Source: Streptomyces erythrochromogenes (GTDB lineage: Bacteria; Actinomycetota; Actinomycetes; Streptomycetales; Streptomycetaceae). From it: DNA of 64,000 bases. Shown piece by piece: positions 8,342-18,234 of the stretch. The DNA is taken from contig NZ_CP108036.1 in NCBI RefSeq assembly GCF_036170895.1, positions 2,170,001-2,234,000 on the forward strand. Reading direction: 5' to 3'. Position 1 is the first letter of the stretch. Each line of letters opens with the position of its first letter. The notes beneath the pieces were generated by a model, which was not told where the DNA came from, did no database searches, and saw only the letters and a list, made by a program, of their open reading frames with translations. The translations under genes were made by a program, and so were the position numbers.

Positions 8342-9361
8342 CTACGCGTCCCCCGGGCCGGGACGGCCGAGCGTGGCGACGAGTACGGCCTTGATGGTGT
8401 GCAGCCGGTTCTCGGCCTCGTCGAAGACGACGGAGTGCTCCGACTCGAACACCTCGTCCGTCACCTCCAGCGAGTCGAGCCCGTGCCGCTCGTGGATCTC
8501 CCGGGCCACCTTGGTGCCCAGGTCGTGGAAGGCCGGCAGGCAGTGCATGAACTTCACGTCCGGGTTCCCGGTGGCCCGCAGCACGTCCATGGTGACGGCG
8601 TACGGCGACAGTGCCGCGATCCGCTCGTCCCAGACGTCCTTGGGCTCCCCCATGGACACCCAGACGTCGGTGACCACGAAGTCGGCCTGGGCGACGCCCT
8701 CGGCGACCTCCTCGGTCAAGGTGATGCGCGCGCCGCTGTCCGCCGCGAGCCTGCGCGCCTCGGCCACCACGTGCTCGGCGGGCCAGTAGCTCCTGGGCGC
8801 GACGATCCGCACGTCCATGCCCAGCAGGGCGCCGGTCACGAGGTAGGAATTGCCCATGTTGAAGCGGGCGTCGCCGAGGTACGCGAAGGCGATCCGGTGC
8901 AGCGGCTCGGTGCTGTGCTCGGTCATCGTGAGGACGTCGGCCAGCATCTGGGTGGGGTGCCAGTCGTCGGTCAGGCCGTTGAAGACCGGCACGCCGGAGT
9001 GCGCGGCGAGCTCCTCGACGGCCTCCTGGCTGTCGCCCCGGTACTCGATCCCGTCGAACATCCGGCCCAGCACCCGGGCGGTGTCCCGCACCGACTCCTT
9101 GTGCCCCATCTGGGAGCCGGCCGGGTCGAGGTAGACGGTGTGGGCACCCTGGTCCGCGGCGGCGACCTCGAAGGCGCAGCGGGTGCGCGTCGAGGTCTTC
9201 TCGAAGATCAGCGCGATGTTCCGGCCCCGGAGCAGACGCTGCTCGACCCCGGCCTTCTTGGCCGCCTTCAGATCGGCGGCGAGCTCGACCAGGCCGCGGA
9301 ACTCGGCGGCCGTGAAGTCCAGCTCCTTGAGAAAACTGCGGCCTTTGAGGTCGGGGGCCAT
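8342..9361 (-). CDS. arcB: Ornithine carbamoyltransferase
   Basis: 339-residue enzyme interconverting citrulline plus phosphate and ornithine plus carbamoyl phosphate. The carbamoyl-phosphate loop STRTR is at 57-61, with QMGHKES further on and the ornithine-site HCLPAFHD near 271-278. Its place directly downstream of arginine deiminase indicates the catabolic ArcB role (phosphorolysis of citrulline) rather than biosynthetic ArgF. No carbamate kinase (arcC) or antiporter (arcD) is nearby. A 9+9-bp palindrome lies in the 113-bp gap upstream and could give this gene its own regulated promoter. Confidence 0.93.
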   Translation of the reverse strand: MAPDLKGRSFLKELDFTAAEFRGLVELAADLKAAKKAGVEQRLLRGRNIALIFEKTSTRTRCAFEVAAADQGAHTVYLDPAGSQMGHKESVRDTARVLGRMFDGIEYRGDSQEAVEELAAHSGVPVFNGLTDDWHPTQMLADVLTMTEHSTEPLHRIAFAYLGDARFNMGNSYLVTGALLGMDVRIVAPRSYWPAEHVVAEARRLAADSGARITLTEEVAEGVAQADFVVTDVWVSMGEPKDVWDERIAALSPYAVTMDVLRATGNPDVKFMHCLPAFHDLGTKVAREIHERHGLDSLEVTDEVFESEHSVVFDEAENRLHTIKAVLVATLGRPGPGDA

Positions 9362-9411
9362 GGGGTCGCTCCAGCGTCACGGTGACAGGGGATGCTGGAA
9401 GTCTATACGAT

Positions 9412-9433
9412 ACTCTGTATTGATATACAGAGT
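9412..9433. promoter_or_regulatory. Perfect palindromic operator upstream of arcB
   Basis: Perfect inverted repeat with arms ACTCTGTAT (9412-9420) and ATACAGAGT (9425-9433) around the loop TGAT. It lies 50 bp upstream of the arcB start in the arcA-arcB gap. The element is strikingly A+T-rich in DNA that is otherwise very G+C-rich. It does not look like the Streptomyces ARG box. It resembles a dimer site for a GntR- or TetR-type repressor, but no such regulator gene is adjacent. Confidence 0.6.
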
Positions 9434-9474
9434 GGCGGTGTGACGTCTCCCGGACCGGCCGCAGGTCTGCCTGC

Positions 9475-10701
9475 TCAGACGGCGTCCCGCTCCACCGGAC
9501 AGCTCATGCAGCGCGGCCCGCCCCGGCCCCGCCCCAGCTCGCTGCCCGGGATCTCGATCACCTCGATGCCCTGCTTGCGCAGGTGCGTGTTGGTGGTCAC
9601 GTTCCGCTCGTAGGCGACGACCACCCCCGGCTCGACGGCGAGCACGTTGCACCCGTCGTCCCACTGCTCGCGCTGCGCCGAGTGCACGTCCTGGGTGGCG
9701 GTCAGCACCCGGATCGAGTCGAGCGAGAGCGCCGCGGCGATGGCCCGGTGCATGTGCTCCGCGGGATGGTCGGTCACCTTCAGCTCGTTGCCACCGTCGC
9801 CCGGCTCGATCGTGTACGAGGGGAGCATGCCGAGCCCCGCGTACTGAGTGAACGTATCTCCGTCGACCATCGTCATCACCGTGTCCAGGTGCATGAAGGC
9901 CCGGTGCTTCGGCATGTCGAGGGCCACGATGGACGTCGCCGACCCGGCGGCGAACAGGCCCCGCGCCAGCATCTCCACCGCCTGCGGCGTGGTCCGCTCG
10001 CTCATCCCGATCAGCACCGCGCCGTTGCCGATGACCAGGACGTCCCCGCCCTCGATCGTCGAGGGGTAGTCCGCCTGCCCCTGCGACCAGTAGTGGAAGG
10101 CGCCGGAGGTGGTGAAGAGCGGGTGGTGGCGGTAGATCGCCTCGAAGTGGACGGTCTCGCGCTGCCGGGCGGGCCAGCGCATCGCGTTGATCGACACCCC
10201 GTCGTAGATCCAGGCGGAGGTGTCGCGGGTGAAGAGGTGGTTGGGCAGCGGCCCCAGCAGGAAGTCGTCCAGGTCCAGGGCGTGGAAGCGCACGGACACC
10301 GGCTCGGTGTGCCGCTCCAGGAACTCCCGCTTGGTCATCCCGCCGACCAGCGCCTCCGCCAGCTCCGCCGAGGCCAGTCCGTCGAAGGCCGACCGCAGGT
10401 GGTCGGTGGCGAGCGGGCCGTACTCCTTCTCGTCGAACACCCGGTCCAGTACGAGGCGCCTGGCCTCCGGGATCCCGAGGACCTCGCACAGCAGGTCCCC
10501 GAAGAGGTGGACCTCCACGCCCCGGTCCCGCAGCACGTCCGCGAAGCCGTCGTGCTCCTGACGGGCCCTGCGCACCCACAGCACGTCGTCGAAGAGGAGC
10601 GCGTCCTTGTTGCCGGGTGTGAGCCGCTTCAGCTCCAGGTCGGGCCGGTGGAGGATGACGCGGCGAAGCCGCCCGGTCTCGGAGTCGACATGGAATCCCA
10701 T
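9475..10701 (-). CDS. arcA: Arginine deiminase
   Basis: 408-residue guanidino-modifying enzyme that hydrolyses arginine to citrulline and ammonia. Family landmarks are [16 protein letters not shown] (about 28-43), [39 protein letters not shown] and the catalytic cysteine in [10 protein letters not shown] at the C-terminus. The ATG at 10701 is used because the protein then begins [10 protein letters not shown], where the family begins; a longer in-frame extension exists but overlaps the upstream secreted-protein gene. It is followed by arcB in the same direction, so the two form a minimal arginine deiminase operon. Confidence 0.94.
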   Translation of the reverse strand: MGFHVDSETGRLRRVILHRPDLELKRLTPGNKDALLFDDVLWVRRARQEHDGFADVLRDRGVEVHLFGDLLCEVLGIPEARRLVLDRVFDEKEYGPLATDHLRSAFDGLASAELAEALVGGMTKREFLERHTEPVSVRFHALDLDDFLLGPLPNHLFTRDTSAWIYDGVSINAMRWPARQRETVHFEAIYRHHPLFTTSGAFHYWSQGQADYPSTIEGGDVLVIGNGAVLIGMSERTTPQAVEMLARGLFAAGSATSIVALDMPKHRAFMHLDTVMTMVDGDTFTQYAGLGMLPSYTIEPGDGGNELKVTDHPAEHMHRAIAAALSLDSIRVLTATQDVHSAQREQWDDGCNVLAVEPGVVVAYERNVTTNTHLRKQGIEVIEIPGSELGRGRGGPRCMSCPVERDAV

Positions 10702-10747
10702 GCCGTACACGTTCGCAGACCGGGCGGCCTTTTGAGGTGGCGTCGGC

Positions 10748-11260
10748 TCAGCGGGGCAGGGCCACACCGAGAAGTGCTTCCGGCGCTCCCGTGATCTCCG
10801 GCGTGAGCAGGCCCAGCTTGGGCGTGGTCAGGTTCGGCAGCCCGGAGTTGGACCCGTCCGGCATCGTGAGCGGGGAGCCCAGGACCGCGCCCGGGGTACG
10901 GGTGCGCACGGTGGTGGCGGGCGACTCCAGGGAGCCCTGGCCGTCCGTCTCCGGCCGGCCCGCCAGGTTCGGCAGCGGGGAGGTCACCAGGGTCTCGCCG
11001 AGCTCGGTGGCGATCGGGACCGCCGGGAGCAGCGGCGTGGGGAGCATGTCCCCCTTGTGCATGCGGGGAGCCTCGGGCGCTCCGACGACCGGCAGCGGCA
11101 CCGCGGTGGCGATCCGCGGCACGTCCAGGCCCGTCGTGGTCTCCACACCTTCGAGCGGCACACCCACCGGCACCCCGTCGGCCACGGCCGGGGTGGCCAC
11201 GCCGGCCGCGGCCATACAGGTCAAGAGCGCCGCAATGCTTCCGCGCGCGGTCATCTTCAT
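10748..11260 (-). CDS. Hypothetical small secreted protein
   Basis: 170 residues with a clear Sec signal peptide: KMTAR, a hydrophobic core ([16 protein letters not shown]) and a probable AVA-D cleavage site near residue 27. The mature part is rich in proline, leucine and short repeated-looking phrases ([14 protein letters not shown]) with no recognised domain and no transmembrane helix. It lies 46 bp upstream of arcA on the same strand but need not be functionally linked. Function unknown; probably exported or cell-wall-associated. Confidence 0.75.
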   Translation of the reverse strand: MKMTARGSIAALLTCMAAAGVATPAVADGVPVGVPLEGVETTTGLDVPRIATAVPLPVVGAPEAPRMHKGDMLPTPLLPAVPIATELGETLVTSPLPNLAGRPETDGQGSLESPATTVRTRTPGAVLGSPLTMPDGSNSGLPNLTTPKLGLLTPEITGAPEALLGVALPR

Positions 11261-11433
11261 AGGTGATGTTCCGTCCTTCCAGGGTCACGGTCGTTCCGCT
11301 GCTCTGGATGAACGATCCCGCCGGTGGTTTTCCCGGAGTTCTCCGCGAAAGTTCCCCCATACGACCTAATTCGAGGCCGTACGGGGGCTCCGCCTTTACG
11401 CCGCGGCCGGCGCCGCGGCCGGCGCCGTCGCCG

Positions 11434-13989
11434 TCACAGCCGCGGGTCGACCGGCTCCGACTCCAGCGCGAGGACCGCGAAGACCGGCTCGTGGACCCGC
11501 CACAGCGGCTCGTCGGCCGCCAGCCGGTCCAGCGCCTCCAGTCCGAGCGCGTACTCGCGCAGCGCGAGCGAGCGCTTGTGCCCGAGGAACCGCTCCCGCA
11601 GGCGCTCCAGCTGCTCCGGACGCGTGTACTCCGGGCCGTAGATGATCCGCAGGTACTCCCGTCCGCGCACCTTCACGCCGGGCTGGACCAGCCGGCCCTT
11701 GCCGTCCCGGGCGTAGGCCTGGAGCGGTTTGACGACCATGCCCTCGCCGCCGGCCGCCGTCAGCTCCAGCCACCAGTCGGTGCCGGCCCGTACGGAGTCC
11801 TCGTCCCCGGTGTCCACCAGGATCCGGCCGGTGCGGCGCAGCAGGCCGGTGCCGCCCGGGGTGCCCGGGTCGTCGGCCTCGACCAGCCGGTCCAGCCAGG
11901 CCAACTGCTGGTCGTGGGGTACGGCGGCCAGCGACCGCCCGGCCGCGGCCAGCAGCTGGAACGGCGCGAACCGTACGCCCTCCAGCCCGTCGGTGCTCCA
12001 GCAGTAGCGGCGGTAGGCCTCGGTGAAGGCCGCCGCGTCGCCGGCCCGGCCGCGCTGGCGCTCCAGCAGGGCTCCGGTGTCGACGCCGCGGGCGGTCGCC
12101 GCCTCCAGGGCGCCGACGGCATCCGGGAAGACGGCGCGCGCTGCGGCGCCCACGGCGGCGTACTGGTTGCGCAGCAGGCCGCCCGACTTCAGCGACCAGG
12201 GCAGGAGTTCCCCGTCGAGCAGCACCCAGTCCGTGCCCAGCTCCTCCCACAGCCCGGCGCCGGTGACCGCGGCGCGCAGCCGCGCCAGGACCTCCTCGGT
12301 GACCTCGGCGTCGCGGAAGAAGGGCCGTCCGGTGCGCGTGTACACGGAACCGGTCGGACCGTCCACGCCGAACCGCTCGCGGGCGGCGTCGGCGTCCTTG
12401 CAGACCAGGACGGTGGCGCGGGAGCCCATGTGCTTCTCCTCGCACACCACCCGGTCGATGCCGTCCTTGCGGTACTGGGCGAAGGCCTCGGCCGGGTGCT
12501 CCAGGTAGCCGTCCTCGCGGGAGGTCGCGGTCGGCGCCATGGTCGGCGGCAGGTACGGGACCAGCCTCGGGTCCACGGCGAACCGGCTCATGACCTCCAG
12601 GGCCGCGGCCGCGTTCTCCTCGCGCACGCCCACGTTGCCCAGGTGCCGGGTCTCCACGACGCGGCGCCCGTGGACGTCGGCCAGGTCGAGCGGGCGGCCG
12701 TCATTCCCGCCTGGCACCTCGGTGACGAGCGGCTTGACCGGCTCGTACCAGACCTTCTCGGCCGGTACGTCGACCAGTTCGCGCTCGGGCCAGCGCAGGG
12801 CGGTCATCCGGCCGCCGAAGACGGCTCCGGTGTCGAGGCAGATGGTGTTGTTGATCCAGGCGGTGTTCGGGACGGGGGTGTGGCCGTAGACGACGACGGC
12901 CTTGCCGCGGTAGTCCTCGGCCCACGGGTAGCGCACGGGCAGGCCGAACTTGTCCGTCTCGCCGGTGGTCTCCCCGTAGAGGGCGTGCGAGCGGACCCGG
13001 CCGGAGGTGCGGCCGTGGTACTTCTCGGGCAGGCCTGCGTGGCAGACCACCAGCTTCCCGCCGTCGAGGACGTAGTGGCTGACGAGGCCGCGGATGAACT
13101 CCCGCACCTCCTCGACGAACTCCTGCGGCTCGTGGGAGAGCTGCTCGATCGTCTCGGCGAGCCCGTGGGTCTGCTGGACCTTGGAGCCCTTGAGGTAACG
13201 GCCGAGCTTGTTCTCGTGGTTCCCGGGCACGCACAGGGCGTTGCCGGACTTGACCATGCCCATCACGCGGCGCAGGACGCCCGGGCTGTCGGGGCCGCGG
13301 TCGACGAGGTCGCCGACGAAGACGGCCGTGCGGCCCTCGGGGTGGACGCCGTCCTCGTAGCCGAGCTTGCCGAGCAGGGTCTCCAGCTCGGAGGAACAGC
13401 CGTGGATGTCACCGACGATGTCGAACGGGCCGGTGAGGTGGGTGAGGTCGTTGAACCGCTTCTCCAGGACGACCTCGGCGGCCTCGGCCTCCTCGACGGA
13501 GCGCAGCACGTGCACCTTGCGGAAGCCCTCGCGCTCCAGGCCGCGCAGGGAGCGGCGCAGGTCGCGGCGGTGCCGCTGGATGACCGCGCGGGGCAGGCCG
13601 GCCCGGTCGGGGCGGGCCGCGTTGCGCTCGGCGCAGACCTGTTCGGGCATGTCAAGGACGATGGCGATGGGCAGCACGTCGTGCTCGCGGGCGAGCGCGA
13701 CGAGCTGGCGGCGGGCGTCGGCCTGCACGCTGGTCGCGTCGACGACGGTCAGGCGGCCGGCGGCGAGGCGCTTGCCGGCGATGTAGTGCAGGACGTCGAA
13801 GGCGTCCCGGCTCACGCTCTGGTCGTTCTCGTCGTCGCAGACCAGGCCCCGGCAGTAGTCGGAGGAGATGACCTCGGTGGGCTTGAAGTGCTTGCGGGCG
13901 AAGGTGGACTTGCCCGATCCGGTGGCCCCGATCAGGACGACGAGGGACAGGTCGGTGACGGGAAGTCTGCGCTTGGTCTCGGTGGTCAT
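11434..13989 (-). CDS. pnkp: Polynucleotide kinase-phosphatase with ligase domain (RNA repair)
   Basis: 851-residue trifunctional RNA end-healing and sealing enzyme. The N-terminal kinase has the P-loop GATGSGKST at 21-29. The central calcineurin-like phosphatase shows DIVGDIHG, GDLVDRGPDS and PGNHENK. The C-terminal adenylyltransferase has the nucleotidyl lysine in EEKHMGSRA and later motifs such as GEGMVVKP. Size and domain order match the Clostridium thermocellum prototype (about 870 residues). The ATG overlaps the TGA of hen1 (ATGA, 13986-13989), so the two are translationally coupled. An in-frame extension to 14208 only reads through hen1 and is rejected. In the known system Pnkp and Hen1 form a complex that repairs RNAs cut by ribotoxins and 2'-O-methylates the 3' end at the break. 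Confidence 0.95.
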   Translation of the reverse strand: MTTETKRRLPVTDLSLVVLIGATGSGKSTFARKHFKPTEVISSDYCRGLVCDDENDQSVSRDAFDVLHYIAGKRLAAGRLTVVDATSVQADARRQLVALAREHDVLPIAIVLDMPEQVCAERNAARPDRAGLPRAVIQRHRRDLRRSLRGLEREGFRKVHVLRSVEEAEAAEVVLEKRFNDLTHLTGPFDIVGDIHGCSSELETLLGKLGYEDGVHPEGRTAVFVGDLVDRGPDSPGVLRRVMGMVKSGNALCVPGNHENKLGRYLKGSKVQQTHGLAETIEQLSHEPQEFVEEVREFIRGLVSHYVLDGGKLVVCHAGLPEKYHGRTSGRVRSHALYGETTGETDKFGLPVRYPWAEDYRGKAVVVYGHTPVPNTAWINNTICLDTGAVFGGRMTALRWPERELVDVPAEKVWYEPVKPLVTEVPGGNDGRPLDLADVHGRRVVETRHLGNVGVREENAAAALEVMSRFAVDPRLVPYLPPTMAPTATSREDGYLEHPAEAFAQYRKDGIDRVVCEEKHMGSRATVLVCKDADAARERFGVDGPTGSVYTRTGRPFFRDAEVTEEVLARLRAAVTGAGLWEELGTDWVLLDGELLPWSLKSGGLLRNQYAAVGAAARAVFPDAVGALEAATARGVDTGALLERQRGRAGDAAAFTEAYRRYCWSTDGLEGVRFAPFQLLAAAGRSLAAVPHDQQLAWLDRLVEADDPGTPGGTGLLRRTGRILVDTGDEDSVRAGTDWWLELTAAGGEGMVVKPLQAYARDGKGRLVQPGVKVRGREYLRIIYGPEYTRPEQLERLRERFLGHKRSLALREYALGLEALDRLAADEPLWRVHEPVFAVLALESEPVDPRL

Positions 13990-15509
13990 GCTGCCTCGCC
14001 CTCCTTCGGGGAGTCGGTGGTGGTGGTTCCGGTGGCCGTGGCGCCGGTGGCGGTGTCGGTGTCGCCGACCGCCTCCTGGGTGAAGACGGCCATCTGGGTC
14101 GGCGGCCCGACCTCGGGGTCGTCGTCGCCCACGGGGACGTACGCGACCGTGTAGCCGAAGCGCTCCGCGACGGAGCCGGCCCAGTCGCGGAACTCCTCGC
14201 GGGTCCACTCGAAGCGGTGGTCGCCGTGGCGGACGTGCCCGGCCGGCAGGGTCTCCCAGCGGACGTTGTACTCGACGTTCGGGGTGGTGACGAGGACCGT
14301 GCGGGGACGGGCCGAGCCGAACACCGCGTACTCCAGGGCGGGCAGCCGCTCCAGGTCCAGGTGCTCGATGACCTCGCTCAGCACGGCCGCGTCATAGCCG
14401 GCCAGCCGCTTGTCGGTGTAGGCGAGCGAGCCCTGGAGCAGCGTGACGCGCGACCTCTGCCGCTCGCCCATCCGCTCCAGCCGCAGCCGCCGGGCGGCGA
14501 TGGTCAGGGCGCGCACGGAGACGTCCATGCCGACGATCTCGGTGTACGCCGGGTCCCCCAGCAGCGCCTGCACCAACTGGCCCTGTCCGCACCCGAGGTC
14601 CAGCACGCGCTGGGCTCCGGCGGCGCGCAGGGCGGCGAGGACGGCCTCGCGCCGGCGCGCGGCGAGCGGTACGGGCCGCTCCTGCGTGTCGCGCGTCTCG
14701 TCCACGGCGTTGTCGATCTCCTCGACCTCGCTGCCGTCGGACTCGGCGAGGCGGACCAGCTCCAGGCGCTCGATGGCGTCCTGGGTGAGCCTCTTGTGGC
14801 GGGCCAGGTAGCGGGAGCTGATCAGCGCGTTCTCGGGGTGCGCGGCGAGCCAGCCGTCTCCGGCGCGCAGCAGCTTGTCGACCTCGTCGGCGGCGATCCA
14901 GTAGTGCTTGGCGTCGTCGAGGACCGGCAGGAGCACGTAGAGCTGGCGCAGGGCGTCGGCGAGGCGCAGCTCGCCCTCCAGTACGAGGCGCACGTAGCGG
15001 GAGTCGCCCCACTCGGGGAACTGCTCGTCGAGCGGCAGGGCCTCGGCCCGTACGAGGTCCCAGCCGAGCGGGTCGAACAGCCGGTGCACCATCGCGGCGC
15101 CGCCGCGTGCGGGGAGCACGGGGATCTCGATGCGCAGCGGGCGCGCCTGTTCCGGGAGCTCCGGGCGCAGGACGCACTGGCCCTTGAGGGCGGTGCGGAA
15201 CACTCCGCTGAGCGCGACGGCCAGCAGCGAGGAGGCGGCGTACGGCCGGTCGTTGACGTACTGCGCGAGCGCGGCGTCGGGCGCCCCGCCCCGGCCCTTG
15301 CCCTTCCCGCGGCGGACGAGCGCGACGGGGTCCACCTCCAACAGCAGGGCCGCCGTGCACCGCTGGGCCGTGGCCTCGGGGTAGAACACGTGGGCGGTGC
15401 CATGGGACTGGTTCTCCACGCGCACCCGGTCCGGGTGCTTGTGCAGGAGAAAGCCCAGGTCAGTCGCCGGATTCTCGGCGGTCCCGGTGGTGGTGATCGT
15501 AAGGAACAT
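13986..15509 (-). CDS. hen1: 3'-terminal RNA ribose 2'-O-methyltransferase Hen1
   Basis: 507 residues. The N-terminal half is the bacterial Hen1 domain that activates the Pnkp ligase. The C-terminal half is an S-adenosylmethionine methyltransferase with LDLGCGQGQLVQ, the metal-binding EVIEHLD, TTPNVEYN and RHGDHRFEW. The start at 15509 gives MFLTITTTG, the usual Hen1 N-terminus; ATG codons at 15521 and 15566 in the same frame are alternatives. It is the first gene of the repair operon and is divergent from the Excalibur-domain gene. Confidence 0.94.
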   Translation of the reverse strand: MFLTITTTGTAENPATDLGFLLHKHPDRVRVENQSHGTAHVFYPEATAQRCTAALLLEVDPVALVRRGKGKGRGGAPDAALAQYVNDRPYAASSLLAVALSGVFRTALKGQCVLRPELPEQARPLRIEIPVLPARGGAAMVHRLFDPLGWDLVRAEALPLDEQFPEWGDSRYVRLVLEGELRLADALRQLYVLLPVLDDAKHYWIAADEVDKLLRAGDGWLAAHPENALISSRYLARHKRLTQDAIERLELVRLAESDGSEVEEIDNAVDETRDTQERPVPLAARRREAVLAALRAAGAQRVLDLGCGQGQLVQALLGDPAYTEIVGMDVSVRALTIAARRLRLERMGERQRSRVTLLQGSLAYTDKRLAGYDAAVLSEVIEHLDLERLPALEYAVFGSARPRTVLVTTPNVEYNVRWETLPAGHVRHGDHRFEWTREEFRDWAGSVAERFGYTVAYVPVGDDDPEVGPPTQMAVFTQEAVGDTDTATGATATGTTTTDSPKEGEAA

Positions 15510-15631
15510 GCGGTTCAGCATGACGGCCGGATCATCCTCGGGCCAACGGATTTCGAGCGAAAACAAGTACGATCTTCAACCTTCTGGATAGGCTCGCGCG
15601 CCCCGCACCGTGTTCAGCCTCCAGGAGCGCC

Positions 15632-16432
15632 ATGTACCCGCCCCCGCACGCCCACGCCCCAGCGCCCATGCCCGTGCCCAAGCCGCCGCGCCGCTGGTGG
15701 CAGCACCCCGCCCTGATCATCACGGCGCTCGTCGTCCTTCCGCCCGCGGGGATCGCGCTCGCCTGGACGAGCCAGTGGGAGCGGACGCAGAAGATCGTCG
15801 CCACCGTGCTGTCCGGCATCTGGTTCCTGATACCGCTGCTGTCGGACCCGCCGAAGGAGACCGGGGCCGAGGGCAAGGCACCGGCCCCGGCGGCGGCCTC
15901 CGCCTCTCCCGCCCCGAGCAGCAGTCCGCCGCCGGCACCGACGCCCACACCGAGCGCCGAACCGCAGATGCCCTCAGCCGTCGGCTGGCCCTACGCGCAG
16001 GCGGAGAAGACGGTGGAGGAACTGATCGACGGCGAACTCAAGGCGCTGAGCGCCTACGCCGACGTCAGCCTCCCCGCCGACCACGGGACCTGGCTCGTCT
16101 GCTTCCAGGACGTCACGGCCGGCAGCAGGCTCGTGGCGCAGAGCGCCGCTCCGGTCGTGCACCTGGTGGCGCCGGGCACCGCCTGCCCCGCCACGCCCGG
16201 CACGGACCTGCGCCCGAGGCCGGCCGCCCCGGCGCCCGCCCCCACGACCGCGGCCCCCACGGCCGACCCGGCGCCCGACGACGAGGCGGGCGGGAGCGGC
16301 GGTGGCGGCAATGTCTCGTACCGGAACTGCACCGCCGTGAGGGCGGCGGGCGCGGCCCCCATCCGCGTCGGCGACCCCGGCTACGGCCGACACCTCGACC
16401 GCGACGGAGACGGCGTCGGCTGCGAATCCTAG
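15632..16432 (+). CDS. Membrane protein with C-terminal Excalibur calcium-binding domain
   Basis: 266 residues. A proline-rich N-terminus (PPPHAHAPAP) precedes two hydrophobic helices at about 27-46 and 55-70, then an Ala/Pro/Ser-rich linker and a 60-residue globular part. The C-terminus (about 225-266) is an Excalibur domain with NCTAVRAAGAAPI and the calcium loop DRDGDGVGCES. This arrangement is typical of actinobacterial surface or nuclease-associated proteins. AGGAGCGCC immediately precedes the ATG. Its stop faces the end of the HerA-type operon 10 bp away (convergent). No enzymatic domain is visible. Confidence 0.85.
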   Translation: MYPPPHAHAPAPMPVPKPPRRWWQHPALIITALVVLPPAGIALAWTSQWERTQKIVATVLSGIWFLIPLLSDPPKETGAEGKAPAPAAASASPAPSSSPPPAPTPTPSAEPQMPSAVGWPYAQAEKTVEELIDGELKALSAYADVSLPADHGTWLVCFQDVTAGSRLVAQSAAPVVHLVAPGTACPATPGTDLRPRPAAPAPAPTTAAPTADPAPDDEAGGSGGGGNVSYRNCTAVRAAGAAPIRVGDPGYGRHLDRDGDGVGCES

Positions 16433-16442
16433 GCATCGGCGG

Positions 16443-18185
16443 TCAGCGGGGGCGGGAGGCGACCCGGGGCATGGCGACGATGGCCGGGTTGCAGTCCCCG
16501 AAGGCCACGCGCCGTCCCCCGGCTGCCGACTCGACCAGCACGATCCCGGTCGGGGGCAGCGCCTGCAGCTGCGTCGGCTCCACCGTGAACTCGTAGACAC
16601 GGGCGGTGGTTTCACCGTCCGAGGTCGATGTTGCGCGCGAAGCGTTGACACTGTCCTGCCAGCTGCGCGAGAAGGAGGTGCCGGTGGAGGTCGAGGACCC
16701 CTGGTTCGTGCCGGAGTTCGAGGAGTGGGTGCGCGACTCCCCGGTCTGCTCTCCGTAGCTGCTGCCGCGCCCCGTCGTGAGGGTCTCGCCGACCTGCCGG
16801 GTCAGTTGACTGACCACGAAGGTGTGCTGGTGCCCGATGAACTCCGCGGCCGCCTTCGCCTCCTCACCGTTGCCCATGCGCATGAACCCGATCGCGCTGC
16901 CCGATCCGCCCGCCACCTGCAGGGTCGCCTCGCGCAGGTGCTCAAGCAGCAGCACGAGGCGCACACCCGCGGTGCGCGCCTGGCGGGCCAGGGCCTCCAG
17001 GGCGTCGCGCCCCAGGTGGTCGGCGCCGGCGACGACGAGCGTGCCCGTGCCCGGTGGGAAGGCACGGGTGCGCAGGGCATGGAGCACCCGGAAGAACAGG
17101 ACCCGGTCCGCGAGGTCCTTTCGCCGGGGACCGAGGCCGTCGGTGGAGACCACGGTGAGCTGCCCGGGCCGCCACCACTCGGCGGCCGGCCGGTCCCGTG
17201 CGTAGTCGCCCACGCCCTCGGAGAGGGAGTCGAGCTGGTCCTTCACGTAGTGCAGCTGGTTCTGGCGGCGTTCGCCCCGGCCCACCGAGTAATGGGCCTC
17301 CGTGAGCCGGGCGACCTCGTGGGGCGCCAGCTCCGCCGCCTGTGCGTGCCGTTCGTCCTGGCGGAGCAGGACGGCGAGGCCCGCGGCGAGCCGGGGGTAG
17401 GTGAGCGGGGCGTCGAGGCGGCGGGCGACGGTACGGATCACCGTGGCGTCGATGGTGACGAAGTCGGTGTCGGTGCCCGGCGGCCTCATCGTGGCGAGCG
17501 CCGCGGCGAGCGAGTCGGCGAGGTCCTCGGGCGCGTACTCGTCACCCAGATCCGTCCGCAACGCCGCCCCCGGGAAAGGCACGTGCCCGACCGGGACGCC
17601 GCGGAGTCCGGCGAGCTGTGCCAGCTCGACGGCCACGGCCTGCTCGGTCAGGTCGACGACGAGCAGCGCCTGCCCGCCGGCGAGCACCGGCCCGCCGAAG
17701 GTGGCGAGCAGACCGGCCCAGCCGTCGCCGGTCCCGCCGACGACATCGATCCGGGCCGATCCGGAGCCGAGCACCAGCGGGAACCAGGTGTCGGCCGCGG
17801 CCCGCCGCCGCATCTCCGCCTGCCAGTGCTCGCGCAGCACCCGCTGCCGCGCCCGGTCGCGCCGACGCGCGGGATGGGTGGCCGCCATGACGGCCACGAA
17901 CACGACGGCCAGAACGGCCGCACCGATCAGGCCGACGGTGAGCAACCCGCAGAAGAGGATGACGAGCACCACCCCCGCGCTCTGGGGCCCGGTCAGCCGC
18001 AGCGCACGCCGGTTCTCCAGCTCGGCCAGCTCCGGGAAGTACGGCTCGAACCACACGGGCGGACTCCCGCTCGCAGGATGCGCAACGGGCCCGGCCGGCA
18101 CGACGAACTCCCACCCCCACCGCTCCCCACCCCCGAACACCCCGTCGGCCGAATCTCCACCACCCCGGCGCCCCCCTCCAGTCAC
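16443..18185 (-). CDS. Membrane-anchored coupling-protein-like pseudo-ATPase, paralogue B
   Basis: 580 residues, paralogous along its whole length to the first gene of this operon. The order is a [10 protein letters not shown] motif (18-28), a proline-rich stretch, a transmembrane hairpin at about 68-102, and a VirD4/TraG-like core in which the expected P-loop reads GGTGDGWAGLL (150-160), with tryptophan in place of the catalytic lysine. It then has [36 protein letters not shown], a Ser/Thr/Gly-rich segment, and a C-terminus [18 protein letters not shown] with FGDCNP. The GTG at 18185 follows AAGGAG; an upstream ATG at 18284 would overlap the immunity gene. Probably inner-membrane and unable to hydrolyse ATP by itself. 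Function inferred only from context. Confidence 0.75.
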   Translation of the reverse strand: MTGGGRRGGGDSADGVFGGGERWGWEFVVPAGPVAHPASGSPPVWFEPYFPELAELENRRALRLTGPQSAGVVLVILFCGLLTVGLIGAAVLAVVFVAVMAATHPARRRDRARQRVLREHWQAEMRRRAAADTWFPLVLGSGSARIDVVGGTGDGWAGLLATFGGPVLAGGQALLVVDLTEQAVAVELAQLAGLRGVPVGHVPFPGAALRTDLGDEYAPEDLADSLAAALATMRPPGTDTDFVTIDATVIRTVARRLDAPLTYPRLAAGLAVLLRQDERHAQAAELAPHEVARLTEAHYSVGRGERRQNQLHYVKDQLDSLSEGVGDYARDRPAAEWWRPGQLTVVSTDGLGPRRKDLADRVLFFRVLHALRTRAFPPGTGTLVVAGADHLGRDALEALARQARTAGVRLVLLLEHLREATLQVAGGSGSAIGFMRMGNGEEAKAAAEFIGHQHTFVVSQLTRQVGETLTTGRGSSYGEQTGESRTHSSNSGTNQGSSTSTGTSFSRSWQDSVNASRATSTSDGETTARVYEFTVEPTQLQALPPTGIVLVESAAGGRRVAFGDCNPAIVAMPRVASRPR

Positions 18186-18234
18186 ACCTGCTCCTTCGCT
18201 CGGACGGACAGCGGCACCCGCGTTCCAACGCGGT

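Noticed and set aside
8342..9361. Biosynthetic argF
   Set aside because: It follows arginine deiminase and is not in an arg operon, so the catabolic name arcB is preferred, although sequence alone cannot exclude argF activity.
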